Virus record (IMG/VR): IMGVR_UViG_3300027763_000027
Location: 107,917-171,916 of that record
Length of the DNA: 64,000 nucleotides
Strand: one strand, 5' to 3'
Source of the DNA: a virus
Position 1 is the first letter of the stretch; the number at the start of each line of letters is the position of its first letter. Made by a program: the position numbers and the translations under genes. The notes beneath the pieces were generated by a model, which was not told the origin of the DNA, did not search any database, and was given only the letters and a program-made list of their open reading frames with translations. This document shows, in pieces, positions 1 to 7,314 of this stretch.

Positions 1-1
1 T

Positions 2-472
2 TATTGGAGATACAACCGCAAAGAATTGTTGAAGCGTCTTACTCGTTCTGGTGTTGGTTGTCAGAATGAACGCACAGATTATATTTGGGATTTTGCAAAA
101 GATTTCTGGCAGAATCCCAAAGACTTTGTTTGCTATAACAAGAAGCACTATATCAAGGTTCGTGATAGTCTTGTTGAGCGTATTCGTGGATTGAGCTATG
201 CTAAAGTTAGCTTTGCTCTTGAGATGATTAATCCCAATCACACCAAAGTTGTATGCGGTGATGTTCACCATCTTCGATTCTATGGTATGGAGAATTTAAA
301 ATATACAAAGTCAAAGGTTGGTGCGTTAAAATATAAAGCGATGGAAAAGCATTGGATTGATAATTGCGATAAATTAGGTGTGCCATCTTATATTGTTCGT
401 TGCCTTATGTGGGACGATATTCAAAAACAAGCCGATAGTGATTATTGGGGATATGTTCTCAAGCCATTTTAA
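2..472 (+). CDS. Unknown protein, start cut off by window edge
   Basis: The frame is open from base 2, so the start lies upstream; 156 residues are visible. The protein is rich in Trp, Tyr and Lys, with a basic first part (KELLKRLTRSG) and no signal peptide or membrane segment. I do not recognise the family. Its stop is one base before the next start, so it belongs to the tight forward run of small genes that continues to about 3650. Confidence 0.7.
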   Translation, partial: YWRYNRKELLKRLTRSGVGCQNERTDYIWDFAKDFWQNPKDFVCYNKKHYIKVRDSLVERIRGLSYAKVSFALEMINPNHTKVVCGDVHHLRFYGMENLKYTKSKVGALKYKAMEKHWIDNCDKLGVPSYIVRCLMWDDIQKQADSDYWGYVLKPF

Positions 473-473
473 T

Positions 474-671
474 ATGAAAGCATCATCTTATTTTACTGAT
501 GGAGAGATTGAATTAGCTATGGGAATCCTTGGAGATTTATTATCTAATAAAGATTTTTTAGATGAAATTTCAATATCTCACGATGCTACCGATAAGTATT
601 ATAAATTAGTAGACAAGATAGATGTTTATTTTAATGATTTTAATTTACATAACGAAACTCCACAAGAATGA
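474..671 (+). CDS. Small acidic hypothetical protein
   Basis: 65 aa starting MKASSYFTDGEIEL. The ATG right after the previous stop is preferred to upstream starts that would overlap the preceding gene deeply. Helical, acidic, no known motif. Its end overlaps the next start by four bases (ATGA), so the two are translationally coupled. Confidence 0.65.
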   Translation: MKASSYFTDGEIELAMGILGDLLSNKDFLDEISISHDATDKYYKLVDKIDVYFNDFNLHNETPQE

Positions 672-898
672 ACCTAGAAGATTTAATTGATCGTAAAATT
701 CTTTACTTGAATTACCCTATCAATAAGTATTTAATTCAAGAGGGAAAAGTAACAGAAATTTCTCCCGCCAAAAAATGTATTAAAATAAATGCTGATTGGC
801 ATTTGAAGGATAACATTCGTATCATAGAATTATTTAGCGAAGATGAAAGGCCAAAGTTAGGATTTGGTTTGACAAAAAATGAAAAACAAGCAAAATAA
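668..898 (+). CDS. Small hypothetical protein, possibly beta-barrel
   Basis: 76 aa; alternating hydrophobic and charged residues (GKVTEISPAKKCIKIN-ADW) suggest a small SH3- or KOW-like barrel, but this is only a resemblance. ATGA overlap with the upstream gene. Confidence 0.65.
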   Translation: MNLEDLIDRKILYLNYPINKYLIQEGKVTEISPAKKCIKINADWHLKDNIRIIELFSEDERPKLGFGLTKNEKQAK

Positions 899-902
899 AG
901 AT

Positions 903-1043
903 ATGGAAAAAGCAATTAAACTTTTAGAGGAGCTTGTTAATCAAGCTGACGAAGATTGTCCTCAAGATTGTAGAACAATGCACTTCACTAATGCTCTTGA
1001 GGAAGCTAGTGAATTTATAATGGAGTATAAAAACACAAAATGA
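903..1043 (+). CDS. Small hypothetical helical protein
   Basis: 46 aa from ATG 903 (MEKAIKLLEELVNQADEDC). An alternative in-frame ATG at 879 would add 8 residues but overlap the preceding gene. Helical, two Cys close together (DEDCPQDC). It ends in an overlap with the next start, as its neighbours do. Function unknown. Confidence 0.5.
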   Translation: MEKAIKLLEELVNQADEDCPQDCRTMHFTNALEEASEFIMEYKNTK

Positions 1044-1249
1044 AAATGGGACGAGTTTGTTTGGATTTAAATTATATTGTAGATATGGACAATCAAGAAA
1101 TGGTTGAACGAGCTATTGAATGTCTTTATGAAGATTTGATGCAAGGCGTAAAATATGGTAACATCACTAACTGGATTGATGTTATCGAAGATAAAAACGC
1201 AAAAAAAAATATGATTCCAGAGTTCTTATTGGAGAAAGAGAATGACTAA
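1040..1249 (+). CDS. Small hypothetical protein
   Basis: 69 aa, MKMGRVCLDLNYIVDMDN. Overlaps the previous gene by four bases; a second ATG at 1046 is equally possible as start. No recognised motif. Reads into the next gene by an 8-base overlap. Confidence 0.6.
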   Translation: MKMGRVCLDLNYIVDMDNQEMVERAIECLYEDLMQGVKYGNITNWIDVIEDKNAKKNMIPEFLLEKEND

Positions 1250-1433
1250 TCCAAGATCAAAGATTCTATCAGACCTTAAAAGAGCATATCTCAAAGAACA
1301 TTCTATAACTCTTGTGGATAGGATTCTTGGTTATTTAAATAATCTAACAGATTTTCAACTTTGTCAATTATATTCTGAAAAGTATGAAACTAACCCAAAA
1401 TATATAGCAGAGCAGTTTGAGTTTAAATTTTAA
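1242..1433 (+). CDS. Small hypothetical protein
   Basis: 63 aa, basic and helical (SKILSDLKRAYLKEHSITL). Preceded by GGAGAAAGAG inside the upstream gene, a plausible ribosome binding site. Function not recognised. Confidence 0.6.
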   Translation: MTNPRSKILSDLKRAYLKEHSITLVDRILGYLNNLTDFQLCQLYSEKYETNPKYIAEQFEFKF

Positions 1434-1451
1434 TATTTAATTAGAATTACT

Positions 1452-2192
1452 ATGATTTATATAGCGTATAGGGGAAGATTAGGCAATAGATTAATTCAAT
1501 ATTGTTTAGCGAGAATACTTTCCAAAAAATTCAACGAACAAATTTCGCATCCCGAAATAAAATTTTTCAAACCACGATATATAACAAATTATAAAATTCA
1601 TAAAAAAAATATTTTAGTTGATGATAATAATTTTTTAGAGATTTTACAATTAGAAAATTTAGAACCAGCAAATCTTGTTTTAAGTGGATATTTTCAAGAT
1701 AAGTTGTTTTTATCAGAATATCGTAAAGAAATATTACAATTAATTAAATTTACTTGGGAAGAAAAAGAGGGTATATTTATACATTATAGGCTAGGGGATT
1801 GTTTGACCAACAATAACGGAAGTATAAGGCTAATTCCAGCCCAAGAATATTATATGTATTGTTTAGATGAAATTTTAAAAACCTCAAATCAACAAGTTTA
1901 TATATCTAGCGATTCGCCAAACCACGATAGAGTTACAAGTTTAAGCAAAAAATATAAAGCAAATATAATTAATTTTGAAAACCCGATAATCGCTATGTTT
2001 TATGGTTCTCAATTTAAAAATAAAATTTTAAGTTTAGGAACTTTTAGTTGGTGGATTGGTTTCTTGGGTAATCAAAACAATATATATTATCCCGATGGTA
2101 AAGAATGTGGATATAACAGAAATATATTTAACCTAGAAGAATGGAAGTCTGTAAAAAGAAAAAAATATTTATTGAAAAAAGAACAAAATTAG
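1452..2192 (+). CDS. GT11-like alpha-1,2-fucosyltransferase
   Basis: 246 aa, slightly shorter than typical GT11 enzymes. Seen: a glycine motif near the N-terminus (GRLGNRLIQY, residues 8-17), SGYFQD at 78-83, the nucleotide-sugar motif HYRLGD at 111-116 (HxRxGD in the family), ISSDS at 151-155 and SLGTFSWW at 194-201. These fall in the family order. GT11 enzymes move fucose from GDP-fucose to a sugar acceptor in the cytoplasm. In a phage it could modify host surface glycans or decorate virion proteins; the Thr-rich virion linkers encoded later in the window are possible acceptors (inference). No signal peptide. Confidence 0.8.
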   Translation: MIYIAYRGRLGNRLIQYCLARILSKKFNEQISHPEIKFFKPRYITNYKIHKKNILVDDNNFLEILQLENLEPANLVLSGYFQDKLFLSEYRKEILQLIKFTWEEKEGIFIHYRLGDCLTNNNGSIRLIPAQEYYMYCLDEILKTSNQQVYISSDSPNHDRVTSLSKKYKANIINFENPIIAMFYGSQFKNKILSLGTFSWWIGFLGNQNNIYYPDGKECGYNRNIFNLEEWKSVKRKKYLLKKEQN

Positions 2193-2207
2193 AATATTAT
2201 ATATTAT

Positions 2208-2396
2208 ATGGAAGAAGAAGTTAAAGCGATTCGCACAATAAAAGAGTTTATCTCTTGGTATGAAGCAAAAGAAAATATTAATACTGAACAGAGTTTGCAG
2301 GGAGATTTAGAGCTTCACAAGTTTTATATTAAATTTAAATACATTCTTGAACAAGAAAAAGAAGAAAACAAAAGAATGGGTAATTTTTTAGGATAA
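2208..2396 (+). CDS. Small hypothetical helical protein
   Basis: 62 aa, MEEEVKAIRTIKEFISWYEA, highly charged and helical. Lies 15 bases after the fucosyltransferase-like gene and likely shares its transcript. Function unknown. Confidence 0.55.
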   Translation: MEEEVKAIRTIKEFISWYEAKENINTEQSLQGDLELHKFYIKFKYILEQEKEENKRMGNFLG

Positions 2397-2400
2397 ATCC

Positions 2401-2583
2401 TTGAAAGATCAAACCACATTAGTTAGCAGAGTAAATAAAGAGCTTCAAGAGCTAGAGAATGATATTACAGCTTTAGTTGAATGGCACGATAACAACTATA
2501 AAGATATTTCTGGAATCAAATGGCAAGAATTAGACGAGGCTCAACTCCTTGTTCAAAAAATTAAAAAATATATAAAAAAATAA
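2401..2583 (+). CDS. Small coiled-coil hypothetical protein, TTG start
   Basis: 60 aa with a TTG start; no in-frame ATG is available near the N-terminus, and AGGAT about 7 bases upstream supports TTG. Heptad-like helical composition (VNKELQELENDITALVEW). Followed directly by a promoter for the next gene. Confidence 0.55.
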   Translation: MKDQTTLVSRVNKELQELENDITALVEWHDNNYKDISGIKWQELDEAQLLVQKIKKYIKK

Positions 2584-2586
2584 TAC

Positions 2587-2615
2587 TTGCTTCTGTATTA
2601 AAATACAAGTATAAG
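2587..2615 (+). promoter_or_regulatory. Class 1 promoter for 2623 gene
   Basis: TTGCTT (2587-2592), 17-nt gap, TATAAG (2610-2615), then 7 nt to the ATG; predicts a nearly leaderless message. Confidence 0.5.
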
Positions 2616-2622
2616 TTTATAT

Positions 2623-2919
2623 ATGGCAACCGCAAAAATTACTAAAACAAGGAAATCAATAAAATCATTTATTGAAATGAATTATAGTGATTATGCAGAC
2701 AAGATTCTTCTTGCAGATGGATTCGATAATTGTCTCATAGGTTTTACGCCTAATGATAAAGGGAATCCAGTAGCAGTTTATGATAAGTGGAAAATGATTA
2801 AACAATTATCTAAAGACTTGAAAAGTGATGATGGTGAAGCTCTTGAGTATTTTGAATTTAATATTGAAGGTGCTTATGTGGGAGAATTTACTCCTAAATA
2901 TTTGGATAAATATGAATAA
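2623..2919 (+). CDS. Phage hypothetical protein with GAYVGE motif
   Basis: 98 aa. The segments CLIGFTPNDKGNPVAVYDKW and EALEYFEFNIEGAYVGE resemble a small protein seen in many tailed phages whose role is unknown. Own promoter directly upstream. Its last codons overlap the start of the next gene. Confidence 0.7.
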   Translation: MATAKITKTRKSIKSFIEMNYSDYADKILLADGFDNCLIGFTPNDKGNPVAVYDKWKMIKQLSKDLKSDDGEALEYFEFNIEGAYVGEFTPKYLDKYE

Positions 2920-3241
2920 AAAAATTAATTGGGTTAATCTAGTTTCTTCTTACGCATTATTTTCTTTTGGTTATAGTGCGGTTATTTATATTATCTGGAA
3001 TTATCTTTTCGCACCAGTTTTTGATAATTTGACTTTATCTTATTTACAAATTATTGGTGCTTATACGATTTGTAGAATTTTATTTGGTAATACTAACACA
3101 AATTATATTAGTAATTTTTATAGTCCACCAACTCCAGACCTAGATAAGATTGATGGCTACTTAAAAGAAATACAAGCAGATTTAGACAAAGAAGCAGACG
3201 AAGTTGAAAGACAATACGAAGATTTAGATAAAAAAGATTAG
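2912..3241 (+). CDS. Small membrane protein with acidic tail
   Basis: 109 aa from ATG 2912, which overlaps the previous stop by 8 bases. Two hydrophobic segments (about residues 8-30 and 38-53) are followed by a Pro-containing linker and an acidic, coiled-coil-like tail (DLDKEADEVERQYEDLDKK). Topology would place the tail in the cytoplasm or periplasm; function unknown. Confidence 0.6.
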   Translation: MNKKINWVNLVSSYALFSFGYSAVIYIIWNYLFAPVFDNLTLSYLQIIGAYTICRILFGNTNTNYISNFYSPPTPDLDKIDGYLKEIQADLDKEADEVERQYEDLDKKD

Positions 3242-3242
3242 T

Positions 3243-3656
3243 ATGAACTTCAATAAGATTATTGAGGTTACTTATGCCTTGATTAATAAGCATAATGCAG
3301 ATTTAAGATGCCGACATTTTTCTTTTATTCTTGACCGCAATCGTATTATTAGTATTGGAATGAACTCTACCAAGACTCATCCAATGAATTTAAAATACAA
3401 TTATGTAAATAAAAATAAAGAAAAGATTAGCAATATTGTTGGAACTCATAGCGAATTAAATGCAGTTATTAAACTTGGAGAGGAAGATTGTTCTAAATTA
3501 ACCCTAGTTAATACTAGAATCAATAGAAATAATGTCTTAGATAATTCTTCTCCTTGCTCTGGATGTGCTGATATGATTAATCAGTTAAATTTTAAAAATG
3601 TATATTTTAGTAATCTTAAAGGTGGATTTGATAAATTTAATTTGACAAATAGTTAA
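3243..3656 (+). CDS. Cytidine/dCMP deaminase-like protein
   Basis: 137 aa. The two zinc motifs of the deaminase fold are present: HSE at residues 69-71 (HAE in the family; His ligand and catalytic Glu) and PCSGC at 104-108 (PCxxC). Phage members usually deaminate dCMP or cytidine for pyrimidine supply; the exact substrate cannot be told. The N-terminal part is divergent. It starts one base after the preceding stop. Confidence 0.75.
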   Translation: MNFNKIIEVTYALINKHNADLRCRHFSFILDRNRIISIGMNSTKTHPMNLKYNYVNKNKEKISNIVGTHSELNAVIKLGEEDCSKLTLVNTRINRNNVLDNSSPCSGCADMINQLNFKNVYFSNLKGGFDKFNLTNS

Positions 3657-3678
3657 AATATATATAATATTAATCATT

Positions 3679-3855
3679 ATGGCAAACAGACCCAAAACAT
3701 ACTTTGTTAAAATGACAGACAACATTAATGGAACATTTACCATTAGTGAGGCAAAGGTTCTTGATAAGGTTAATCAACACACTCGTCATTGGCGTTCCTT
3801 TGATAAGCGTAAATTGACTAGCAAGCTCCGAGTTGCTGACATTCTTACAAAGTAA
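3679..3855 (+). CDS. Small basic hypothetical protein
   Basis: 58 aa, MANRPKTYFVKMTDNINGTF, with a basic C-terminal half (RHWRSFDKRKLTSKLRVADI). A TTGACA box at the end of the preceding gene and TATAAT about 10 nt before the ATG give it its own promoter. Codon pattern favours this strand over the antisense frame. Possibly nucleic-acid binding, on charge alone. Confidence 0.65.
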   Translation: MANRPKTYFVKMTDNINGTFTISEAKVLDKVNQHTRHWRSFDKRKLTSKLRVADILTK

Positions 3856-3874
3856 TACTATTATAGGATACATT

Positions 3875-3897
3875 CATAGGGATTAAATGCCCCTATG
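3875..3897 (+). terminator. Hairpin, possible weak terminator
   Basis: Perfect 7-bp stem CATAGGG/CCCTATG with a 9-nt loop, 20 bases after the preceding stop. No T-run follows, so it may act in mRNA stability rather than termination. A class 2 GTGTAATC motif (3899-3906) follows at once. Confidence 0.35.
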
Positions 3898-4020
3898 GGT
3901 GTAATCTATATTATTATGAAGTCTATAAATCATAAGGAATTATTTAGTCGCTAGAAGAAGTTAATCTAGCTTGACATTTTAATCAATTTAAATTAATCTC
4001 AAATAAGTCGAGGACAAGTT

Positions 4021-4488
4021 ATGAAAATACTATGTAGAATATCCGTTTTGTTGTTAGCCTCTTGTATATTATTCAAGAGCGAAATAACATCATCTTCAAA
4101 GAAACCTATTATCTTTAATAAAGATCAAATGGTTGATAATTTTATTAAAACTAATACTCCCAAGAAAGAAATCAAGGTTCGCTTAACTGCTTATTGGGCA
4201 AGAGGTTCTGATACGGATTCTTGGAGTGCAAAGAGACAAAGCTCTACTGGTGCGACTCTTAAACCTAATAAGAGCGTTGCAGTAGACCCTAGAATTATAC
4301 CTTACTTCTCAAGACTTTATATTCCTAATCTTGGATTTAGATTTGCTCACGATACTGGCACAGATGTTATTAGAAAGAAAGCTAGTCACGGCAAGTATCC
4401 AGTTGTTGATATTTTCTTTATGACAGAAAAAGAAGCTATGAGGTTTGTTAATAATAATCCTAAAATAGTTAAAGTTGCTGTATATTAA
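4021..4488 (+). CDS. Exported 3D-domain murein enzyme
   Basis: 155 aa. An N-terminal hydrophobic stretch ending LLASC (residues 11-15) looks like a lipoprotein or secretion signal. The rest is a 3D domain: TAYWA at 56-60, VDP at 88-90, DTG at 111-113 and VDIFF at 129-133 supply the three conserved aspartates. The domain is a double-psi barrel found in MltA-type lytic transglycosylases and Rpf-like wall enzymes, so peptidoglycan cleavage is likely. AGGA about 10 nt upstream supports the start. It could serve in lysis or in wall penetration. Confidence 0.8.
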   Translation: MKILCRISVLLLASCILFKSEITSSSKKPIIFNKDQMVDNFIKTNTPKKEIKVRLTAYWARGSDTDSWSAKRQSSTGATLKPNKSVAVDPRIIPYFSRLYIPNLGFRFAHDTGTDVIRKKASHGKYPVVDIFFMTEKEAMRFVNNNPKIVKVAVY

Positions 4489-4489
4489 A

Positions 4490-4864
4490 ATGATTATTGA
4501 TGATAGCGTAACTTTTTTTGGTGTTTATTTTTATAACTGCACATTAAACTTAAATACCATAAAAGCATTACAAAAGATAATGGATAATTACAAATACAAC
4601 AATTTAATTCTTTGTCAAAAAGATCAGTTTGGTGGGTATCTTTTGACTCATAATGTATTTAATGATAAGAAAATGAGAGATGTGCAAAGTCATTATTTTA
4701 AAACAAAAGATTCTTTAAAGCAATCATATAAAGATATGCTTAATAAATTTTCTAATATAGAAAAAACTTTTTATTTGATTTGTTCTGAATATAATGATAT
4801 AAATGAAACAGAAGGTTTATTATCAAAATGGAGAGAAGGAATCCAAGAAGCGTGTAATACATAA
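4490..4864 (+). CDS. Hypothetical protein
   Basis: 124 aa, MIIDDSVTFFGVYFYNC. ATG 4490 directly follows the preceding stop and is preferred over a TTG 15 bases upstream. Mixed alpha/beta composition, no recognised motif. Confidence 0.6.
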   Translation: MIIDDSVTFFGVYFYNCTLNLNTIKALQKIMDNYKYNNLILCQKDQFGGYLLTHNVFNDKKMRDVQSHYFKTKDSLKQSYKDMLNKFSNIEKTFYLICSEYNDINETEGLLSKWREGIQEACNT

Positions 4865-4865
4865 T

Positions 4866-5075
4866 ATGCCTTCTAAAGAGAAAAAAATGACACTTTTAAC
4901 AGATCATTTAGAAAGTTTAAATTATTGGAGAGATCAATTATTGGGTTTAGAGAAATCGTATTATAGTAAAGACCCCGAAAAAGAAAGAACTTGCCGTAAT
5001 ATGATTAATAAATATTTAGATGATGTTTTAGATCATAATAAAAAAATCAAGGAAAAGTCTAAAAACAAGGTGTAA
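4866..5075 (+). CDS. Small basic helical protein
   Basis: 69 aa from ATG 4866, one base after the previous stop. Charged throughout, helical, with a Lys-rich end (KKIKEKSKNKV). Function unknown. Confidence 0.6.
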   Translation: MPSKEKKMTLLTDHLESLNYWRDQLLGLEKSYYSKDPEKERTCRNMINKYLDDVLDHNKKIKEKSKNKV

Positions 5076-5094
5076 TAGTTGATAGAACAAATTT

Positions 5095-5157
5095 ATGGAA
5101 ATCGCAATTTTATCAGCTTGTTTTATTTTAGGTGGAATTTTTGGAGTCCGTATATGA
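5095..5157 (+). CDS. 20-aa single-membrane-segment microprotein
   Basis: Almost entirely one hydrophobic helix (residues 2-18, AILSACFILGGIFGV). The stop overlaps the next ATG (ATGA), which suggests genuine translation coupled to the following gene. One of nine such microproteins in the window. Confidence 0.4.
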   Translation: MEIAILSACFILGGIFGVRI

Positions 5158-5384
5158 ACTGGCTTACCGACCTTTATTGGAATATTCGTCTTAAAATTGA
5201 AGATAAAATTTATGAATGGCAATCTAATCGTGAATTAGCTAGACTTGAAAAAGAAGATGTTGCTTTTGCTGATGAAGATAATAACGAAATTATAGCTAGT
5301 TGGGAAGATGAAGAAGTAGAAGTTAAACCAAAGAAAAAGAAAGCCAAAAAGAAAAGTGTTAAGAAAGTTAAAAAAAGTAATTAA
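5154..5384 (+). CDS. Small protein with acidic core and Lys-rich tail
   Basis: 76 aa from ATG 5154 (MNWLTDLYWNIRLKIEDKIY). An acidic stretch is followed by a poly-lysine-like tail ending KKVKKSN. The start is set by the ATGA overlap with the microprotein upstream. A Cys-rich open frame continues beyond the stop in the +1 frame. Confidence 0.6.
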   Translation: MNWLTDLYWNIRLKIEDKIYEWQSNRELARLEKEDVAFADEDNNEIIASWEDEEVEVKPKKKKAKKKSVKKVKKSN

Positions 5385-5385
5385 T

Positions 5386-5502
5386 TTTATTTTAAACCTC
5401 AAATTAGAGTGTGGTTGTAGAGGTTGTAAGCCAAGGTATAAAGCACCAGTCAAGAAAAAATGCGATGGAAAATGTGTTTCTTGTAAATGTAAAAAAGATT
5501 AA
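5386..5502 (+). other. Orphan Cys-rich open frame without usual start
   Basis: Reading in the +1 frame relative to the preceding gene gives LECGCRGCKPRYKAPV, then KKKCDGKCVSCKCKKD and a stop at 5500-5502: seven Cys in about 35 residues. No ATG, GTG or TTG opens it. It is in frame with a +1 shift at the A-run near 5371-5376, so it may be a frameshift product, a gene broken by an indel, or a sequencing error. Confidence 0.35.
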
Positions 5503-5522
5503 AAGATTCATTTAAAATTTTC

Positions 5523-5551
5523 TTGCTTTTTTATTAAATTCTTTGTATAAA
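5523..5551 (+). promoter_or_regulatory. Class 1 promoter for 5560 gene
   Basis: TTGCTT (5523-5528), 17-nt gap, TATAAA (5546-5551), 8 nt to ATG. Confidence 0.5.
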
Positions 5552-5559
5552 AGAGGACT

Positions 5560-5757
5560 ATGGCATTAACAAAACAAGACTTAAAAGAAATCAGAGCATT
5601 TCAAGCTAATCTAAAAAACTCTGGTATGAATCCTTGGGGTAATCTCAAGCGTGGTAAAGATATGAAAGTGACAAATATGGGCAGACCCAAGAGGGCTATC
5701 TACAATAAAGAAGATGTGAACGAACAGCCCAAAGAAGAAAAGTTTAAAAATAAATAA
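5560..5757 (+). CDS. Small basic hypothetical protein
   Basis: 65 aa, MALTKQDLKEIRAFQANLKN, basic with a GRPKRA segment that could touch nucleic acid. AGAGGA lies just before the ATG but sits inside the predicted promoter leader. Function unknown. Confidence 0.6.
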   Translation: MALTKQDLKEIRAFQANLKNSGMNPWGNLKRGKDMKVTNMGRPKRAIYNKEDVNEQPKEEKFKNK

Positions 5758-5763
5758 TATATA

Positions 5764-5792
5764 TTGACATTATCTCAAATATATACTAATAT
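5764..5792 (+). promoter_or_regulatory. Class 1 promoter for 5800 gene
   Basis: TTGACA (5764-5769), 17-nt gap, TAATAT (5787-5792), 7 nt to ATG. Confidence 0.6.
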
Positions 5793-5799
5793 TAACATT

Positions 5800-5961
5800 A
5801 TGAATACAACTCAAACTCAATATACTTGGCAAGTCAAAGCTACGACTGGTCAGCTTGTTGTTGCTCCCAAGAGTTACCCAACTCTCCGTGGTGCAAAGAT
5901 CGCTAGTAAGCGATTTGCCAACAAGACTGGTGGTGCGGTAGTTTCTGTCTCGGTCAAGTAA
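5800..5961 (+). CDS. Small basic hypothetical protein
   Basis: 53 aa starting MNTTQTQYTWQVKATTGQL. A TTG at 5764 would give a longer reading, but it is the -35 box of a promoter whose -10 ends 7 nt before ATG 5800, so the ATG is chosen. Basic beta-rich protein (AKIASKRFANKTGGAVVSV). Unknown role. Confidence 0.65.
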   Translation: MNTTQTQYTWQVKATTGQLVVAPKSYPTLRGAKIASKRFANKTGGAVVSVSVK

Positions 5962-5969
5962 TGTAATGG

Positions 5970-5999
5970 TAGGATAGATGGTTCAATCCCACTATCCTA
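5970..5999 (+). other. tRNA 3'-end-like hairpin
   Basis: TAGGATAG and CTATCCTA form an 8-bp stem around a loop containing GGTTCAATCCC, which matches a tRNA T-arm. No D-arm or anticodon arm is present. It may be a decayed tRNA end or a terminator-like hairpin after the 5800 gene. Confidence 0.35.
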
Positions 6000-6011
6000 T
6001 CATATAATTTT

Positions 6012-6164
6012 ATGTGGACTCCAGTAGAAATTTTTCTTTTAACATTACTTTTGAATCATTCGCCAACAAAAAGCGAAAGACTTTCAGTAAAAGAAGTTAT
6101 TCAAAATCGTGAAGCTCAATTAGTAATAGAAAGCGTATCGTTAAGAAATGACTTTCAGTATTAA
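6012..6164 (+). CDS. Small protein with hydrophobic N-terminus
   Basis: 50 aa, MWTPVEIFLLTLLLNHSP, one hydrophobic segment followed by a charged tail. Overlaps the next gene by 17 bases, an arrangement also seen in paired lysis genes, though nothing else supports that role. Confidence 0.5.
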   Translation: MWTPVEIFLLTLLLNHSPTKSERLSVKEVIQNREAQLVIESVSLRNDFQY

Positions 6165-6372
6165 AAGAATAATAGGTTTTGTATTATATTGTTTATTTTG
6201 GATACTTTTGGCATACTTGTTTATTGGTTGTGTAAATACATCCTATAAGACGATTCCTAGTGCGATGAGTGAAGATGCTCAAGATTATCCTACAAAATAT
6301 AATATGATGGATAGTCAAGATGGTCGCAGAAATCCTAATGCTCAAGTAAATATTTTTGGTGCGACCTATTGA
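6148..6372 (+). CDS. Small putative lipoprotein
   Basis: 74 aa. Hydrophobic residues 8-27 end in LFIGC, a good lipobox, so Cys28 would be lipidated and the polar remainder exported. Overlap with the preceding small membrane protein recalls Rz/Rz1 spanin pairs, but the tail is not proline-rich. Its stop lies in the -35 box of the next promoter. Confidence 0.6.
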   Translation: MTFSIKRIIGFVLYCLFWILLAYLFIGCVNTSYKTIPSAMSEDAQDYPTKYNMMDSQDGRRNPNAQVNIFGATY

Positions 6373-6396
6373 CGATTTTTAAATTTGCAGTATATT
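6369..6396 (+). promoter_or_regulatory. Class 1 leaderless promoter for 6403 gene
   Basis: TTGACG (6369-6374), 16-nt gap, TATATT (6391-6396), 6 nt to ATG. Confidence 0.65.
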
Positions 6397-6402
6397 GAAT
6401 AT

Positions 6403-6564
6403 ATGAGCAAAACTAAAACGAAGAAAACTAATATAGTAAGAATTGAAATCAACAGAGGTATGGCAGAAGTTGTGTCTAAACCAGCAGGGGTAGTTGTTGA
6501 GATTGCTGACTTTGACAATGAAGATCATATTGAAACATACGGAGTTAGGCAAGTTATCAAATGA
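6403..6564 (+). CDS. Small hypothetical protein
   Basis: 53 aa, MSKTKTKKTNIVRIEINRG; basic start, beta-rich middle (AEVVSKPAGVVVEIADFD). Own leaderless promoter, and ATGA overlap with the next gene. Function unknown. Confidence 0.65.
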   Translation: MSKTKTKKTNIVRIEINRGMAEVVSKPAGVVVEIADFDNEDHIETYGVRQVIK

Positions 6565-7103
6565 AAAAGAAATTCAAGAACGCATTAAAGTTTTACAATA
6601 GTCTTTCGGGAGATGAGAGAGAAGTTGTTACTCGTAATTATGTTGAGATGAGTAAAATGGATTTAATTGAGCTTGTCTTTCAAAATAGACCTTATTATGA
6701 TGATCTTGAGAAGATTGTAAATTCTCATAGAAAAGAGTTGGCTCATATTCAAAAAGAAATACTTGCAACCAAGAAAGATCAAAAGAAGAAGTTAGCAGAA
6801 TTTAAAAGTGGCGTAAGATATAAAGTAACAATCTATACTATCACAGATGATATTAGTAACAAACACGGCTCAAGCTCCCAGCATATTCTTGAATCTTATG
6901 CAGACGAAGCAGAGAATGATGCTCACGGATGCGTTACAAGAGAAGAAGATGAGGAATATCTGACAGATGCAGAATTAGACGATTGGGCTGAATTTAACGG
7001 AGCAAAAGAAGAATTAGCAGAGTGGAGAAAAGAAAGAGAGTTAGAACAATTTGATATGAAAGGTGAGGAAGTTGTCAAGAGAAAGTCTAGAAGGTGTTCC
7101 TAG
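6561..7103 (+). CDS. Hypothetical protein, paralogue of 7283 gene
   Basis: 180 aa. The N-terminal 60 residues (KKFKNALKFYNSLSGDERE) resemble the 7283 gene product, sharing a KKFKN start, a central DLI-L-F-P stretch and a final EL motif. The C-terminal part is strongly acidic and coiled. No known domain. Coupled to 6403 by an ATGA overlap. Confidence 0.65.
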   Translation: MKKKFKNALKFYNSLSGDEREVVTRNYVEMSKMDLIELVFQNRPYYDDLEKIVNSHRKELAHIQKEILATKKDQKKKLAEFKSGVRYKVTIYTITDDISNKHGSSSQHILESYADEAENDAHGCVTREEDEEYLTDAELDDWAEFNGAKEELAEWRKERELEQFDMKGEEVVKRKSRRCS

Positions 7104-7104
7104 A

Positions 7105-7314
7105 ATGAAGAAAATTAAAAAAGATAAATACACCTTTCAGTATGAATATGCTGATGAAATTGGCAGAGAAACGAATCATAAGATTACTTTTAATGCAACA
7201 ACTATTGATGAAATTTGCTGTAAGTTAAGAGATTTTCTTAAAGGATGCGGATTTTCATTTGACGAAATAGGAGTAATAGATTATGACAAAGAAGATGAAG
7301 ATGAAAAAGTTTAA
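7105..7314 (+). CDS. Small hypothetical protein
   Basis: 69 aa from ATG 7105, right after the preceding stop; an upstream GTG would overlap. Alternating pattern (KYTFQYEYADEIGRE) then a helix with a CC pair (IDEICCKLRDFLKGCGF). Unknown role. Confidence 0.6.
   Translation: MKKIKKDKYTFQYEYADEIGRETNHKITFNATTIDEICCKLRDFLKGCGFSFDEIGVIDYDKEDEDEKV

Noticed and set aside
3670-3873. 67-codon minus-strand frame
   Set aside because: The forward 58-aa frame has a promoter and better protein composition; the minus frame is its shadow.
3916-3954. 12-codon frame after a GTGTAATC motif at 3899
   Set aside because: Too short and without other support; the motif there is mentioned only with the hairpin.
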